Below the pieces are notes generated by a model, which saw only the letters and a program-made list of their open reading frames with translations, was not told where the DNA came from and did not search any database. From Methanolobus zinderi (GTDB lineage: Archaea; Halobacteriota; Methanosarcinia; Methanosarcinales; Methanosarcinaceae): 64,000 bases of DNA. A program made the translations under genes and the position numbers. Shown here piece after piece: positions 43,705 through 52,845 of the stretch. The DNA is taken from NCBI RefSeq assembly GCF_013388255.1, contig NZ_CP058215.1, forward strand, positions 1,364,001 through 1,428,000, given 5' to 3'. Position 1 is the stretch's first letter, and the number at the start of each line of letters is the position of its first letter.

Positions 43705-43842
43705 ATGAGTTCAATTAATCGCTTAAACTTAATGTGTTCTGAGGATCGTAAACCTTGGGATACGTTAAAACCTGCGAATGAACTTACTCTGTTTCATTTT
43801 ACCAGTGGTCAGAATAGACGTACTTCTAATAACCTTAAGTAA
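43705..43842 (+). CDS. tiny hypothetical protein
   Basis: A 45-residue ORF (starts MSSINRLNLMCSEDRKPWDT) only four bases after the zinc-ribbon ORF, so the two may be translationally coupled. GGTGATTTA before the ATG may serve as ribosome-binding site. No family is recognised; coding is uncertain. Confidence 0.35.
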   Translation: MSSINRLNLMCSEDRKPWDTLKPANELTLFHFTSGQNRRTSNNLK

Positions 43843-43985
43843 AGAAATATGTGAATCATTATAGTGAAGTAAACTTCATAGTTTTGGATTTATATCTATT
43901 GTTACATATAACGTTGTGAAAAAATTATTTATAAAAACGATTCATTTATTTATTAGTACAATGACTGCTGTTAAGGTGTAAATAA

Positions 43986-44654
43986 ATGGATTATAAGTTC
44001 CGTTCTGCATGTATCAGGAAATTGACAAAATCATTTAGTTCAGAACTTATAGATGAAATTAAAAAACACTCTTTTTCTCCATCAGATAGCAAAGATGGTT
44101 TTGTTCTTCTAGAATCTTCAAATGATGTTTTTCTTTTTCAGTACCTTAGAAAAATTAACTATACGTATGGGGATTTTCAAGGAGAGCTTATACAGAGGAA
44201 AGGAGAAACTATTAAAGACCATATTTTCGAAATTAATTTAGACAGTATGTTGTTAATTATATATGCTGGAAAATCACAAAGCGATTTTTTAGTTAGAAAA
44301 CTAGAGAATATTTGCGGTAACTCTTTCATCTCGGTTGAAATAGAATTTGCTAAAATTCTAGAAATCATGAAAAAATCTACATTTATTAGTAGAATGGAGC
44401 AAGTTGAACTTAAAAACTTTCAATGTAACAGTTCATTGGTAGGAAGATATATACCTAATGTCTATGATTACGAATTATTCAAAGATATAATTGAAAAATA
44501 TTGCAATAACTTGTTAAAAGTTACATTGTCGTTTGAAAGTTACCAGGGTGATACAATCACTCTTACTATTGGCAAAGACAGTTCTTTTTTATTTAGATCT
44601 TATTCTGAAAACAATTCTAAAATTTTAACATATGTGTTGTCTAATTTATTATGA
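43986..44654 (+). CDS. hypothetical protein, first gene of an AT-rich three-gene operon
   Basis: A 222-residue protein of unknown family, AT-rich in codon use compared with the neighbouring housekeeping genes. The middle (GDFQGELIQRKGETIKDHIF, then a strand IFEINLDSMLLIIYAG) and the order of strands and helices resemble part of the third gene (46000-46450), so the two may share a fold. It is followed by gene 2 after nine bases. The context suggests a mobile defence-type operon. Confidence 0.6.
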   Translation: MDYKFRSACIRKLTKSFSSELIDEIKKHSFSPSDSKDGFVLLESSNDVFLFQYLRKINYTYGDFQGELIQRKGETIKDHIFEINLDSMLLIIYAGKSQSDFLVRKLENICGNSFISVEIEFAKILEIMKKSTFISRMEQVELKNFQCNSSLVGRYIPNVYDYELFKDIIEKYCNNLLKVTLSFESYQGDTITLTIGKDSSFLFRSYSENNSKILTYVLSNLL

Positions 44655-44663
44655 GGTATTTTT

Positions 44664-45569
44664 ATGAATACGCCAATTATTAATTTGCGAGGACCAGAGG
44701 GCAAAAACATAACTGGAGAATTTGCAGAAGATGAAATCGAGGCATTTTTTTCAAATTTTGCTGGATGGAATTCAATTTATTATAATGTTGATATTGCAGT
44801 ACCAAAAGTCTCTGATGAAGAGAAATCTGAAAATAGAGGTTATGATTTTATATATGAACTTTTTGAACCACTTGAGAATATTAACCAAGGAGTAATTATT
44901 GAATCTAAAAAAATATCTGACATTTCAAACTTTACTCCTTCAATGTTAGCAAAACATATTGGGATACTCAAACATAAAGTGAAGCAAGTAATGAACTATC
45001 AAGAGTTATATGAGGATACGAAAATAAAAGCATGTAATGTCAAATCATTTAGGTATGCCATATTATGTTATCGGTTTTCGAGTTTTGATTATGATAAATA
45101 CCTACAAACACTTGAAATGTGTAAACTTGAGGAAACTATACGTGATATGAATTTTCCAACTATTTTTATTCTTTCAAATGACAGGCTTAAAGCTTTTGTA
45201 GAATTGAAAAATTACACCAAAGATTTGAAGTTTTATTCTCGTCAATTAAGATCAACAAACACATTACAAGAGTCAGATAAATTGCCTCTATTCCATTTAT
45301 TTTCCGACATCGTACCCTTTAAAAGCAAAGATGGAGATGGCATTCTTACTTTTGACAAGCCATCCGTTGAATCATTTCTATTTATTAAAGATTTTGAATC
45401 GTATTATAATATGAATTTGTCCACTATTATATTTGCAAACTGTAATTATAATGATGAACCGATTTACAATCAATACAAATCTGAAATAGAGGGCTTTGAA
45501 AATATCTCTCCTATATATTTGGGTTTTGACATGAATTGTAGTATTAATTTAAAAACGGTGTTTAAATGA
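44664..45569 (+). CDS. PD-(D/E)XK nuclease-like protein, second gene of the operon
   Basis: A 301-residue protein. Residues about 34-83 contain the arrangement of a PD-(D/E)XK nuclease core: GWNSIYYNVDIAVPK, then YDFIYEL and, on the next strand, GVIIESKKIS, so that an Asp is followed by E-x-K. Helices follow (LAKHIGILKHKVKQVMNY). Catalysis is inferred from pattern only. The gene has GAGG as ribosome-binding site and overlaps gene 3 by four bases (ATGA). Confidence 0.55.
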   Translation: MNTPIINLRGPEGKNITGEFAEDEIEAFFSNFAGWNSIYYNVDIAVPKVSDEEKSENRGYDFIYELFEPLENINQGVIIESKKISDISNFTPSMLAKHIGILKHKVKQVMNYQELYEDTKIKACNVKSFRYAILCYRFSSFDYDKYLQTLEMCKLEETIRDMNFPTIFILSNDRLKAFVELKNYTKDLKFYSRQLRSTNTLQESDKLPLFHLFSDIVPFKSKDGDGILTFDKPSVESFLFIKDFESYYNMNLSTIIFANCNYNDEPIYNQYKSEIEGFENISPIYLGFDMNCSINLKTVFK

Positions 45570-46601
45570 CTCTTAATAAGGAAAAAACATACAAACGTCA
45601 AGATGAATTGATGCTTTTTTTTAATGGTAATGATATTAGAGTTCATAATTTAGAAGAATATTTTAAATCGAGAGGTGTATTTCTATTTTCAAATACTAGA
45701 AGACCCTTGGCAACAGTTGTGTCCAAATTCATATATGGTGTTGATTCTCAAGAAAAAATAAAAAGGTATATTGGGACCAAAGCTTTTCCAACTGTATCGG
45801 GCTTTATTCTAGAACCTGAAACTAGTATTACTTTTGAAGAGCTAAACCGATATTTTAATGCAAATGTATTAAGGACTTTTGAAAACATAAGTGACAGTAA
45901 GCTTCTTTATGTGGGAGTAAAGCATGGTGTATTAGTTGGTGAAATTGAATACAGCACCACTTCTTCTAAGACATATTCCCTTTTTGAGGTTGTTACCCGA
46001 AATATCAGATTTGAAATTATTAATGAAGGAAATGTTTGCATTATTTTCACCTTTTTAGAACAAGCAATCGACTATAGTATTGTTTATGGGGTGATTAATG
46101 AAATTATCAATACTGATAGTAATATTCGTTTTAGGATAATTGAAGAAAATCTGCCTGTACTTGGAAATACAGATAAAATTCATGCTTTTTTTAAAGAATC
46201 TATTTCCAAAATTAATCCTCTTTTTGAAGTAATTGGAATTACAAACTTTTCAAGAAAAAAGGCAGATGACGGCAACACAAAAGATCTTTTTGAGATGAAT
46301 CTTTTAAGTGGAAACTTGGAGACAAAAATAACTGGAATAGATGCTTTAATTAGTAGTCTTAAAAATAGAAGTGCGAGACTTAATGGAGCTGGATTTGTTC
46401 TTCATGGAAGAGAAAATGGATATTTGTTTTTACTTAAATTAATTTCAAATGATGATAAAAAAAGAATTGAAATTGGTTTAAATGAAATAAAAAAAGTTCC
46501 TGATGGAAGTATGCTGGAATCTTTCTCTAAAAAGGAAGATTTCTATAAATTTGATTCCGCAAATGTATCGGATGAGGAAAAAAAGAGGCAGTGTCCCACA
46601 T
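45566..46601 (+). pseudogene. third operon gene, interrupted by an IS256-family element
   Basis: The intact part covers about 345 codons starting MTLNKEKTYKRQDELMLFF; the last codons before its stop at 46651 come from the insertion sequence. The protein has no recognised family. It contains segments with alternating strands and helices (GVLVGEIEY, LFEVVTRNIRFEIIN) similar in layout to gene 1. The displaced 3' end lies at 47823-47951. The original length would be about 385-395 residues. Confidence 0.65.
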
Positions 46602-47826
46602 TTGCTGTAAATTCCCTGTACCTCTATTTGTTCTTAGTCTTCCATAGATAAATATTTGTTTCCTGTGATCCACTCTTCATTGATGTCTATCAATATTGAG
46701 ACTGCAAGTCTCAATAGAGACTCTTCATTGGGGAATGCCCCAACAACCTTACTTCTTCTTTTGAGTTCCTTGTTGATTCTTTCTAAGATATTCGTATTTC
46801 TTATCTTTCTCCAATGTTCTTTTGGGAATGCTTGATAATTATGAATATCAAAGTAGAATCTTTCAAGTGTATCAATGGCCTTGTGAAACCTTCTTTCCTC
46901 AAGGAATTCAATCACTTCAGCTACCTGTTCTGGATCCTCTATAGACTTTTTTACTTTCTCCGCCACTTCTTTCTGGTGCTTTTTGGGTATAGTTTTCAAT
47001 ACAGCTCGGATCAAATGAACCTGACACATCTGCCAGCTTGATCCTGGAAATGAAGTTGTTACTGCTTTCTGGATTCCTTTATGACCATCTGAGATGATCA
47101 GTTCAACTCCTCTTAGTCCTCTTTCCTTAAGATCACTAAAGAGATCTTCCCAGAACATTGCATCTTCTCCATCTGCAATCCTTGCTCCCAGGATCTCTCT
47201 ATATCCATCTTTCCTCACACCAGCGACAACAAACAAAGCTTTGTTACTGTACTGGGTACTATCCCTTATCTTGAAGTAAGTAGCATCAACGAACAGGTAC
47301 TTGATCTCCTGCTCAATAGGTCTACATAGGAATTCGTTCACCTTCTCATCCAGTTCCTGGGATATCCTGGATACCTTCGATGCAGAAACGTTCTCAACTC
47401 CAAGCTCAGAGATGATGTGCTTTATTTTTCGTGTCGATACTCCCTGGAGATATGATTCAACAATCGCATTTTCCAATGCTTTCTCTGTTCTGGAGTATCT
47501 GTCAAAGACTTGTGTCGTAAACGGAACATCACGTAACTGAGGTTTCAGTAATTCCAGTTTGCCATGCCTGGTTGTAAAGGATCGCTTTTTGTAACCATTA
47601 CGCTGAGCTTTTCTGTTCTCGTTACGTTCATACTTCTCTGCGCCTGATTGCTGAAAGGCCTCAACTTCCATAACCTGGTTCAAGAACCAGGTTATAAGGG
47701 CTCTTATAGCATCTTCTCTATCGACAAAGTAATCTTCTAACAGGTCATATAGATTCATGGTCCTGTACCTTCTTAGTTGTGTTCACTAATTCTAAGAGGT
47801 ACGGGACTGTTATATTTTACAGAAAA
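46602..47826 (-). mobile_element. IS256-family insertion sequence
   Basis: A roughly 1.22-kb element with one transposase gene. Imperfect terminal inverted repeats can be aligned: left TGCTGTAAATTCCCTGTACC (from 46603) and the right end read inward as TTCTGTAAAATATAACAG, continuing TCCCGTACCTCT. I could not find a clean target-site duplication, so the outer boundaries are approximate to about 15 bases. It splits the third gene of the AT-rich operon. Confidence 0.8.
46634..47758 (-). CDS. IS256-family (mutator-type) transposase
   Basis: A 374-residue DDE transposase. The N-terminal region ends GYKKRSFTTRHGKLELLKPQ. The DDE core shows Asp in YLFVDATYFKIRD, Asp in ELIISDGHKGIQKAV and Glu in KIRNTNILERINKELKRR, with the C/H motif CQVHLIRAVL. 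The reading frame is full length with no stops, so the element may still be active. Confidence 0.95.
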   Translation of the reverse strand: MNLYDLLEDYFVDREDAIRALITWFLNQVMEVEAFQQSGAEKYERNENRKAQRNGYKKRSFTTRHGKLELLKPQLRDVPFTTQVFDRYSRTEKALENAIVESYLQGVSTRKIKHIISELGVENVSASKVSRISQELDEKVNEFLCRPIEQEIKYLFVDATYFKIRDSTQYSNKALFVVAGVRKDGYREILGARIADGEDAMFWEDLFSDLKERGLRGVELIISDGHKGIQKAVTTSFPGSSWQMCQVHLIRAVLKTIPKKHQKEVAEKVKKSIEDPEQVAEVIEFLEERRFHKAIDTLERFYFDIHNYQAFPKEHWRKIRNTNILERINKELKRRSKVVGAFPNEESLLRLAVSILIDINEEWITGNKYLSMED

Positions 47827-47951
47827 TTAGTTACGCTGCCAAAAAAGATGATTATGAAAAGCATTTGGGTATTAGTATCACTAGAATTCTACAACCTAAA
47901 AAGAGGAATTACAATAGTATAAAGCTAATCCATCCTATCGATCTGATATAA
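47823..47951 (+). pseudogene. displaced 3' end of the interrupted third operon gene
   Basis: An open 42-codon fragment (KISYAAKKDDYEKHLGIS, then LQPKKRNYNSIK) ending in TAA, directly outside the right end of the insertion sequence. Its codon use and AT content match the gene interrupted on the left side. Confidence 0.6.
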
Positions 47952-48052
47952 AGTAATTGAAGCAATGTATGTATTAAAGTGATGTGCAGAGAAAAATGTG
48001 ATTGATTATTCACTGGCATAATCCGAAATCGTCAATAAAAGAAGGGTTGAGA

Positions 48053-48238
48053 ATGAAAACAGTATCCATCTGCATTGAATGTCCTGATTGCAAAAAATTG
48101 ATGATACCAACACCAGATAAAAAATTATGGTGTCTTAAATGTAAAAAAACACATGAGGCATCGGCTGATTCATACAGGACAATGATATCACTCATGAATA
48201 TAGTTCTAAAATCCATCGAATCAAAATTTGATGAATAA
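48053..48238 (+). CDS. small zinc-ribbon protein
   Basis: A 61-residue protein: IECPDCKKLMIP and LWCLKCKKTHEA form two CxxC pairs of a zinc ribbon, followed by an amphipathic helix. The ATG at 48053 is preceded by GGGTTGAG. A longer TTG start at 48002 is possible but weaker. Similar in size and style to the tiny ribbon at 43566. Confidence 0.6.
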   Translation: MKTVSICIECPDCKKLMIPTPDKKLWCLKCKKTHEASADSYRTMISLMNIVLKSIESKFDE

Positions 48239-48521
48239 AGGAAAAACTTTGGAATAAAACTTCCGATTATGATGACTATTTGGAAAAAAAATAGAATCTT
48301 TCTATCCATACAATGAGTGGGGGCAGTAAAGCCAGTGACTGCACGACATGTTAGATGGATTTATCTAAAAACAGAACAACATCCCCTTTCTCATCCAGTA
48401 ATAGATCGGAGGGTTGTGAACTGACTGCACATCTTTTGTGTGTATAACTATTCTCTATATTTTATTTACTATATATACTAAATTTTTCATAATGCTGTTT
48501 ATCCGAAGGAGAGTAACATCA

Positions 48522-48742
48522 TGAAAGAAAAATAAGTAAAGACAGTTGTTTTTATTGGAGACTCTTTTGACATTAAGGCTCCCGGCGAGGTTGTGAAATA
48601 CGGTCCTAAAGTCAATGTAAGCAGCATCGTAGACCGTAAGGTGTAATCAAGCCGGAGATCTTCGATAACATGCTTGATGCTGTGCAAAGGATCCCGAAGC
48701 CAGGAAGGCCATTAAAGAACTTGCTGCATGGAAGCCTAACTA
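48522..48742 (+). pseudogene. decayed small gene
   Basis: A good ribosome-binding site (GGAGAG) and ATG are followed by a stop at codon 5. Then the same frame continues VKTVVFIGDSFDIKAPGEVV, stops again at 48644, and resumes with frameshifts as KPEIFDNMLDAV and PEARKAIKELAAWKPN. These pieces read like a single protein of about 65 residues that has lost function. The family is not recognised. Confidence 0.55.
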
Positions 48743-48918
48743 ACTCCACAAAGTAAGGGAGCCTCTCGTATGCCAGCTACCGTTTTTCAGATGGTACATA
48801 AAACTGTTGGCTATTTATTTTATAAGTTTCCAAGAAAAATCAATATTTCTAAATAAAATTACAATACAGCAATCTAGTTGTAAAAATTTATTATTAAAAC
48901 AGTTAGAAAATAGTAGAA

Positions 48919-48996
48919 TGGTGCTCCGACCGGGATTCGAACCCGAGTCTTCGGCTCGAAAGGCCGGAATGATTGGCCGGACTACACTATCGGAGC
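48919..48996 (-). tRNA. tRNA-Glu (anticodon TTC), CCA encoded
   Basis: On the minus strand: acceptor GCTCCGA/TCGGAGC, discriminator A and then encoded CCA (48919-48921). The D arm is GTGTAGTCCGGCCAATCAT and the anticodon loop CTTTCGA gives TTC. T arm CGGGTTCGAATCCCG. The other two tRNAs in the window lack an encoded CCA. Confidence 0.94.
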
Positions 48997-49062
48997 ACGT
49001 CGATTTCGCTTTAGACAAGCGACTCCAACATAGTAGATATCATTATTAAAGGTTTCGCCTGA

Positions 49063-49416
49063 TCACTGCATTTCAGCCGATTCCTCTTCCCCATCCCTCA
49101 GGTGCATGACCCAATAAGTGAGTTTATCGCACATCTCGGGCTGGCATGCATCCCTGCATCCTGCACACGGAGAGAAAACTTCCCCTGCCATGAGTAACTC
49201 AAAGGCGGGCTTCTCCTCTTCCTTGACCTTTAACAGGTACGTCCTGGCACCGTTGGATACCGCAGGCTCACGGGTGATCAGATCCTCATCCAGGAGCTTT
49301 GAAACGATCCTGGAGCACTTACGGCTGTCGATCTCGAGCAATTTCCAGAGCTGGTTCTGGTAGACGCCTTCTTCCTGATCACTAATAACTTTCAGAGCAG
49401 TTTCTTCAATACTCAT
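49063..49416 (-). CDS. winged-helix regulator with C-terminal Cys cluster
   Basis: A 117-residue MarR-like protein. Residues 10-70 form a winged helix (GVYQNQLWKLLEIDSRKCSR, VSKLLDEDLITREP). The C-terminal segment CAGCRDACQPEMCDKL contains four Cys that could bind Fe-S or zinc and sense redox. The LSm gene precedes it by 22 bases, so they are likely co-transcribed. Confidence 0.8.
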   Translation of the reverse strand: MSIEETALKVISDQEEGVYQNQLWKLLEIDSRKCSRIVSKLLDEDLITREPAVSNGARTYLLKVKEEEKPAFELLMAGEVFSPCAGCRDACQPEMCDKLTYWVMHLRDGEEESAEMQ

Positions 49417-49438
49417 ATCTTCCCACTACGCGTCGAAA

Positions 49439-49663
49439 TTAATCTTCCATCGGGATGACAAGAATAATATTATTTCCACGCAGGACCACAGAACCAAGTG
49501 ATCTTAACTTTTCACCGTCTGCAATCTCAACAGTATCAAGGAGATGGAGGTTCATGTAATCGTCTGCACTGTTAAGAGTTCCTTCGAGAAGGTGAAGGTC
49601 GCCTTTCATCTCAACCTGGACTTTTGATCCAATCAATTTCTGGACTTTCTTATTAGGGAACAA
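49439..49663 (-). CDS. LSm/Sm-like RNA-binding protein
   Basis: A 74-residue archaeal Sm-fold protein. Sm1 ([33 protein letters not shown]) and Sm2 ([13 protein letters not shown]) are clear, including the RGNNI motif. It would form a heptameric ring binding U-rich RNA. It lies upstream of the Cys-cluster regulator. Confidence 0.93.
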   Translation of the reverse strand: MFPNKKVQKLIGSKVQVEMKGDLHLLEGTLNSADDYMNLHLLDTVEIADGEKLRSLGSVVLRGNNIILVIPMED

Positions 49664-49833
49664 AATTAATCCTCACATCATTTCTAAAATCTGGATTTAA
49701 AATTCAAAGTATAGGCTCTAACAATAATACAACCTAATATTTATCACTAGCGATATAACCTTTATCCATTCCAATTTTTCATGGAAAGCAATTTTTCATC
49801 AGTCTTTGAAATACATAGGGAAAAATACAGGAT

Positions 49834-50202
49834 TTATGTATAACCCTGGAGTTCCGTGCTGTCCTGTACCGGAGTCTCGGATTCTTTTTTCGGCTTCACC
49901 GGTCTTCTGATAGGACCGAACTTGGCCTCATAATCCTTGAGGTGCTGGTTCAGCCATTTTGAGAGTTCAAGAGCGGCCAGTGGAGACAGGATAACCTCGC
50001 TTTCAAGCCTTCTCTGTATTACCTGCTCTTCCCCTGCCTTGGCAGCAGGCAAAGGCATGTCATTGTAAAAACCGATCCTGAAGTCATACGGGCTGTGACC
50101 TCCTATGGCGCCTATGGAGTATACCTGTTTGAAATCCTCAGGTTTATACAGCTCGATCCTGACTTTCCTTTTTGCCTTCTTCTCATCCGCTTGTTCACTC
50201 AT
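49834..50202 (-). CDS. DUF3467-family protein
   Basis: A 122-residue protein with Lys-rich ends around a DUF3467-like core: YSIGAIGGHSPYDFRIGFYND and then EVILSPLAALELSKWLNQHL. The function of the family is not established. It starts 78 bases downstream of the end of the helicase gene on the same strand order. Confidence 0.8.
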   Translation of the reverse strand: MSEQADEKKAKRKVRIELYKPEDFKQVYSIGAIGGHSPYDFRIGFYNDMPLPAAKAGEEQVIQRRLESEVILSPLAALELSKWLNQHLKDYEAKFGPIRRPVKPKKESETPVQDSTELQGYT

Positions 50203-50280
50203 GTTAACGTTTCCTTTGTAAACTATTTACCTAATAAGAGCAAGCATCACTTTAAAGGCTTGTGATAATTCCCGCAAAAA

Positions 50281-52758
50281 TTATCCTTCGACCTGTTTTC
50301 TCAGCCTGCGTGCCTCTGAGGCTATATCCTTTTTGGAATATGCCCTGGCAATCATCTCCACGGCCTCCAGATTACGTACAACATTGTCCAGATAACCCAG
50401 CACATCGCCAGGATAGGCAGTAACACCATAGAGATTCTCCAGTTTCCTGACAATTCCCACGGGATCATATCCTTCAGCACGTATGGATATGATCTTCTCA
50501 GAGAACTTGTGCTCAGCGCATCCGCAATAGGGAGAATCCTTGCAACTGCAGGTCAAAAAGTCCGAAGCGAACTCGAACACCTGGTCCCGTAGACTGATAT
50601 CCAGTTTCTGCATGTTCTCTCCCTCAAAGAGTATATCAAGAGATGCACCCTGGAAAACCCTGGATGGCAGGTTTATGTTCAGGGCAGCAGATATTCTGGC
50701 AGCGTATTTGAAATACACGGAATCAAAGAACTCCAGATTGGAAACGGTTGTCAGGGGACTCTGCTCCATCATCACGGCATCACGTATCAGAAACGCCTTT
50801 GAGACCGACAGGAAATGGCCTGAAGCGATCTTACCAAAACGGGTCAGCTTTATACTGTCACCTTTTCTATGAAGGAACTTTGACCTCTCAAGTCTTTTGA
50901 TCAGGAAATCCACACTATAATCGGCAAGCATGTTCGCATGTATTCTCTTCAGGTCTTTCACAGAATGCGTCACAGCAGCCGTAGCAAGGATCTCCTCTGT
51001 CTTCTCCTCTTCCCCGTAGTCCACACCTATATGCTGCATCTCTCCCTTAAGCAGCTTTATGGCAACAGCATCCTCGGTATCACCCTGGTTACTGGTATAT
51101 TTCTTATTCGGCACCGCAAGCAGCACAACCTCACCCCTGTCATGGTAATCAGGCCTGCCCGCACGTCCCAGCATCTGCAAAAACTCCTGCATATTGAGCC
51201 ATTCAATTCCCATGGCAAGGGACTCAAATATTACCTGCGAGGCAGGGAAATCCACTCCTGCTGCCAGGGCTGCCGTTGTCACTACCACCGGAAGCTTGCC
51301 CTTACCAAAACTCACCTCAACCTTCTTGCGTTCCTCACTTGTAAGACCCGCATGATACGGAGCTGCATACATTGGCAGTGCTTCGGCTATACGATGGCAA
51401 TTACGTCTTGAGTTTGTGAAAACAATGGTCTGACCCTTGTGCCCCTTTGATGAGACCTTGTTGAACTCGTCCCTGACAAGCCGGGTCATAATTTTGATCT
51501 TTGAATGTTCCGGACAGAGCACCAGATGTCTCTCTATGGGCACAGGACGGTACTCGTACTCTATAAGCTTTGCACCGAGCTGTTTTGCCATAAGCTGCGG
51601 TTTTGCAACGGTGGCTGAGAGATATATGAACTGTGCACTGGGTGCCACATACTTTAGCCTCCCGATAACACCATCCAGCCTGTGGCCACGCTCCTCATCC
51701 TCTATGGTGTGGACCTCATCCACAACGATCGTACCGACCTGACCAAGCATATCGGCACCCCCGGTCCGAAGTATATAATCTATACCTTCGTATGTACCGA
51801 TAATGATATCCGAATCAAGTGTCCTTTTTGATTTATCGTTTTTCGATGCCTTGATACGGGCACTACCAACCCTGATGGATGTCTGTATGCCAAGATTTGA
51901 GTATCTCTTTGTGAACTGGTCATATTTCTGGTTCGCAAGTGCCACAAGGGGGACCAGATAGAGCAGTTTTCCCTTATTTCTCAGGATGTTCTCGACACCT
52001 GCAAGCTCTCCGATAAGCGTCTTACCGGTTGCGGTAACGGAAGTCACAAGCTGGTTCTGTCCCTTGAGCAGGCCGCTTTCGACCGAAAGTGACTGTACCG
52101 GCAGCAGGGTATCGGACTTCTTCAGAAGAAGATCCTTGAATTTGCGGCGGATCGGGAGCTCTTTAATCCTGGTTCCGGAAATCTCCTTGCTTGCGGCTAT
52201 TGAATCAAACCGCGTGAGTTCGTGATCAAGGTCTTCGGGACTCAGCATCAGCAGGGTTCGGTCAAGATCCCGGGTTTTCAGGAGAATCGATTCCAGCCTC
52301 TCACATGCTTCGTCACTGTAGAAGGTCTGCGAGCTTGCCAGGACCCTGTATAGTTCTTCCCTTGCACAATCTTCGCATATCTTTTCCCTGTGGTATTTGA
52401 TTGACCTTCTGTTCAGGAAATTGAACATGTCTTTCAGGACACAGAACCTGCAGACATTTACGACATCTGCACTTAACTGAAAGCCCTGCAGCATAGCAAC
52501 AAGATCTGAGGTCTGCTCCTGATCCCCATCCTTTGCTATCATGATACGATTGGCCTTTCGCAGCAGGTCCGTGATCTCCGATGGCGGATGCAGCTCTTCA
52601 CCTTTATCGGTTTTTACTTTGAACTTGTGAGGCCTCGGACCACCGGAAGTGTTCCTTAGCACCACCTCTCCGACAAAAAGAGGTTTTTTCTTCTTGTCCC
52701 TTATTGCAAGGACTGTTATTTTTGATCTTTCGGCTATAAATAATATCCAGAGAGTCAT
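50281..52758 (-). CDS. archaeal DEAD/DEAH-box superfamily 2 helicase (COG1202-like)
   Basis: An 825-residue Ski2/Hel308-like helicase. The N-terminal region contains a four-Cys zinc site (CRFC and, 30 residues on, CEDC). Then come Walker A in TATGKTLIGEL, DEVH in VDEVHTIEDEERGH, SAT, VFTNSRRNC and QMLGRAGRPDYHDRG. The C-terminus has another Cys-rich stretch (CSCKDSPYCGC). It probably remodels nucleic acids in DNA repair or recombination. The first 20 residues look less conserved, so the start could be internal. Confidence 0.92.
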   Translation of the reverse strand: MTLWILFIAERSKITVLAIRDKKKKPLFVGEVVLRNTSGGPRPHKFKVKTDKGEELHPPSEITDLLRKANRIMIAKDGDQEQTSDLVAMLQGFQLSADVVNVCRFCVLKDMFNFLNRRSIKYHREKICEDCAREELYRVLASSQTFYSDEACERLESILLKTRDLDRTLLMLSPEDLDHELTRFDSIAASKEISGTRIKELPIRRKFKDLLLKKSDTLLPVQSLSVESGLLKGQNQLVTSVTATGKTLIGELAGVENILRNKGKLLYLVPLVALANQKYDQFTKRYSNLGIQTSIRVGSARIKASKNDKSKRTLDSDIIIGTYEGIDYILRTGGADMLGQVGTIVVDEVHTIEDEERGHRLDGVIGRLKYVAPSAQFIYLSATVAKPQLMAKQLGAKLIEYEYRPVPIERHLVLCPEHSKIKIMTRLVRDEFNKVSSKGHKGQTIVFTNSRRNCHRIAEALPMYAAPYHAGLTSEERKKVEVSFGKGKLPVVVTTAALAAGVDFPASQVIFESLAMGIEWLNMQEFLQMLGRAGRPDYHDRGEVVLLAVPNKKYTSNQGDTEDAVAIKLLKGEMQHIGVDYGEEEKTEEILATAAVTHSVKDLKRIHANMLADYSVDFLIKRLERSKFLHRKGDSIKLTRFGKIASGHFLSVSKAFLIRDAVMMEQSPLTTVSNLEFFDSVYFKYAARISAALNINLPSRVFQGASLDILFEGENMQKLDISLRDQVFEFASDFLTCSCKDSPYCGCAEHKFSEKIISIRAEGYDPVGIVRKLENLYGVTAYPGDVLGYLDNVVRNLEAVEMIARAYSKKDIASEARRLRKQVEG

Positions 52759-52845
52759 TGGTGTTCTTTCATTGTACAGTGGCTATAAATAGTATTGGAT
52801 TTATAAAAGCCATAAGCTAAAAATATAATTAAGTATATATTATTC

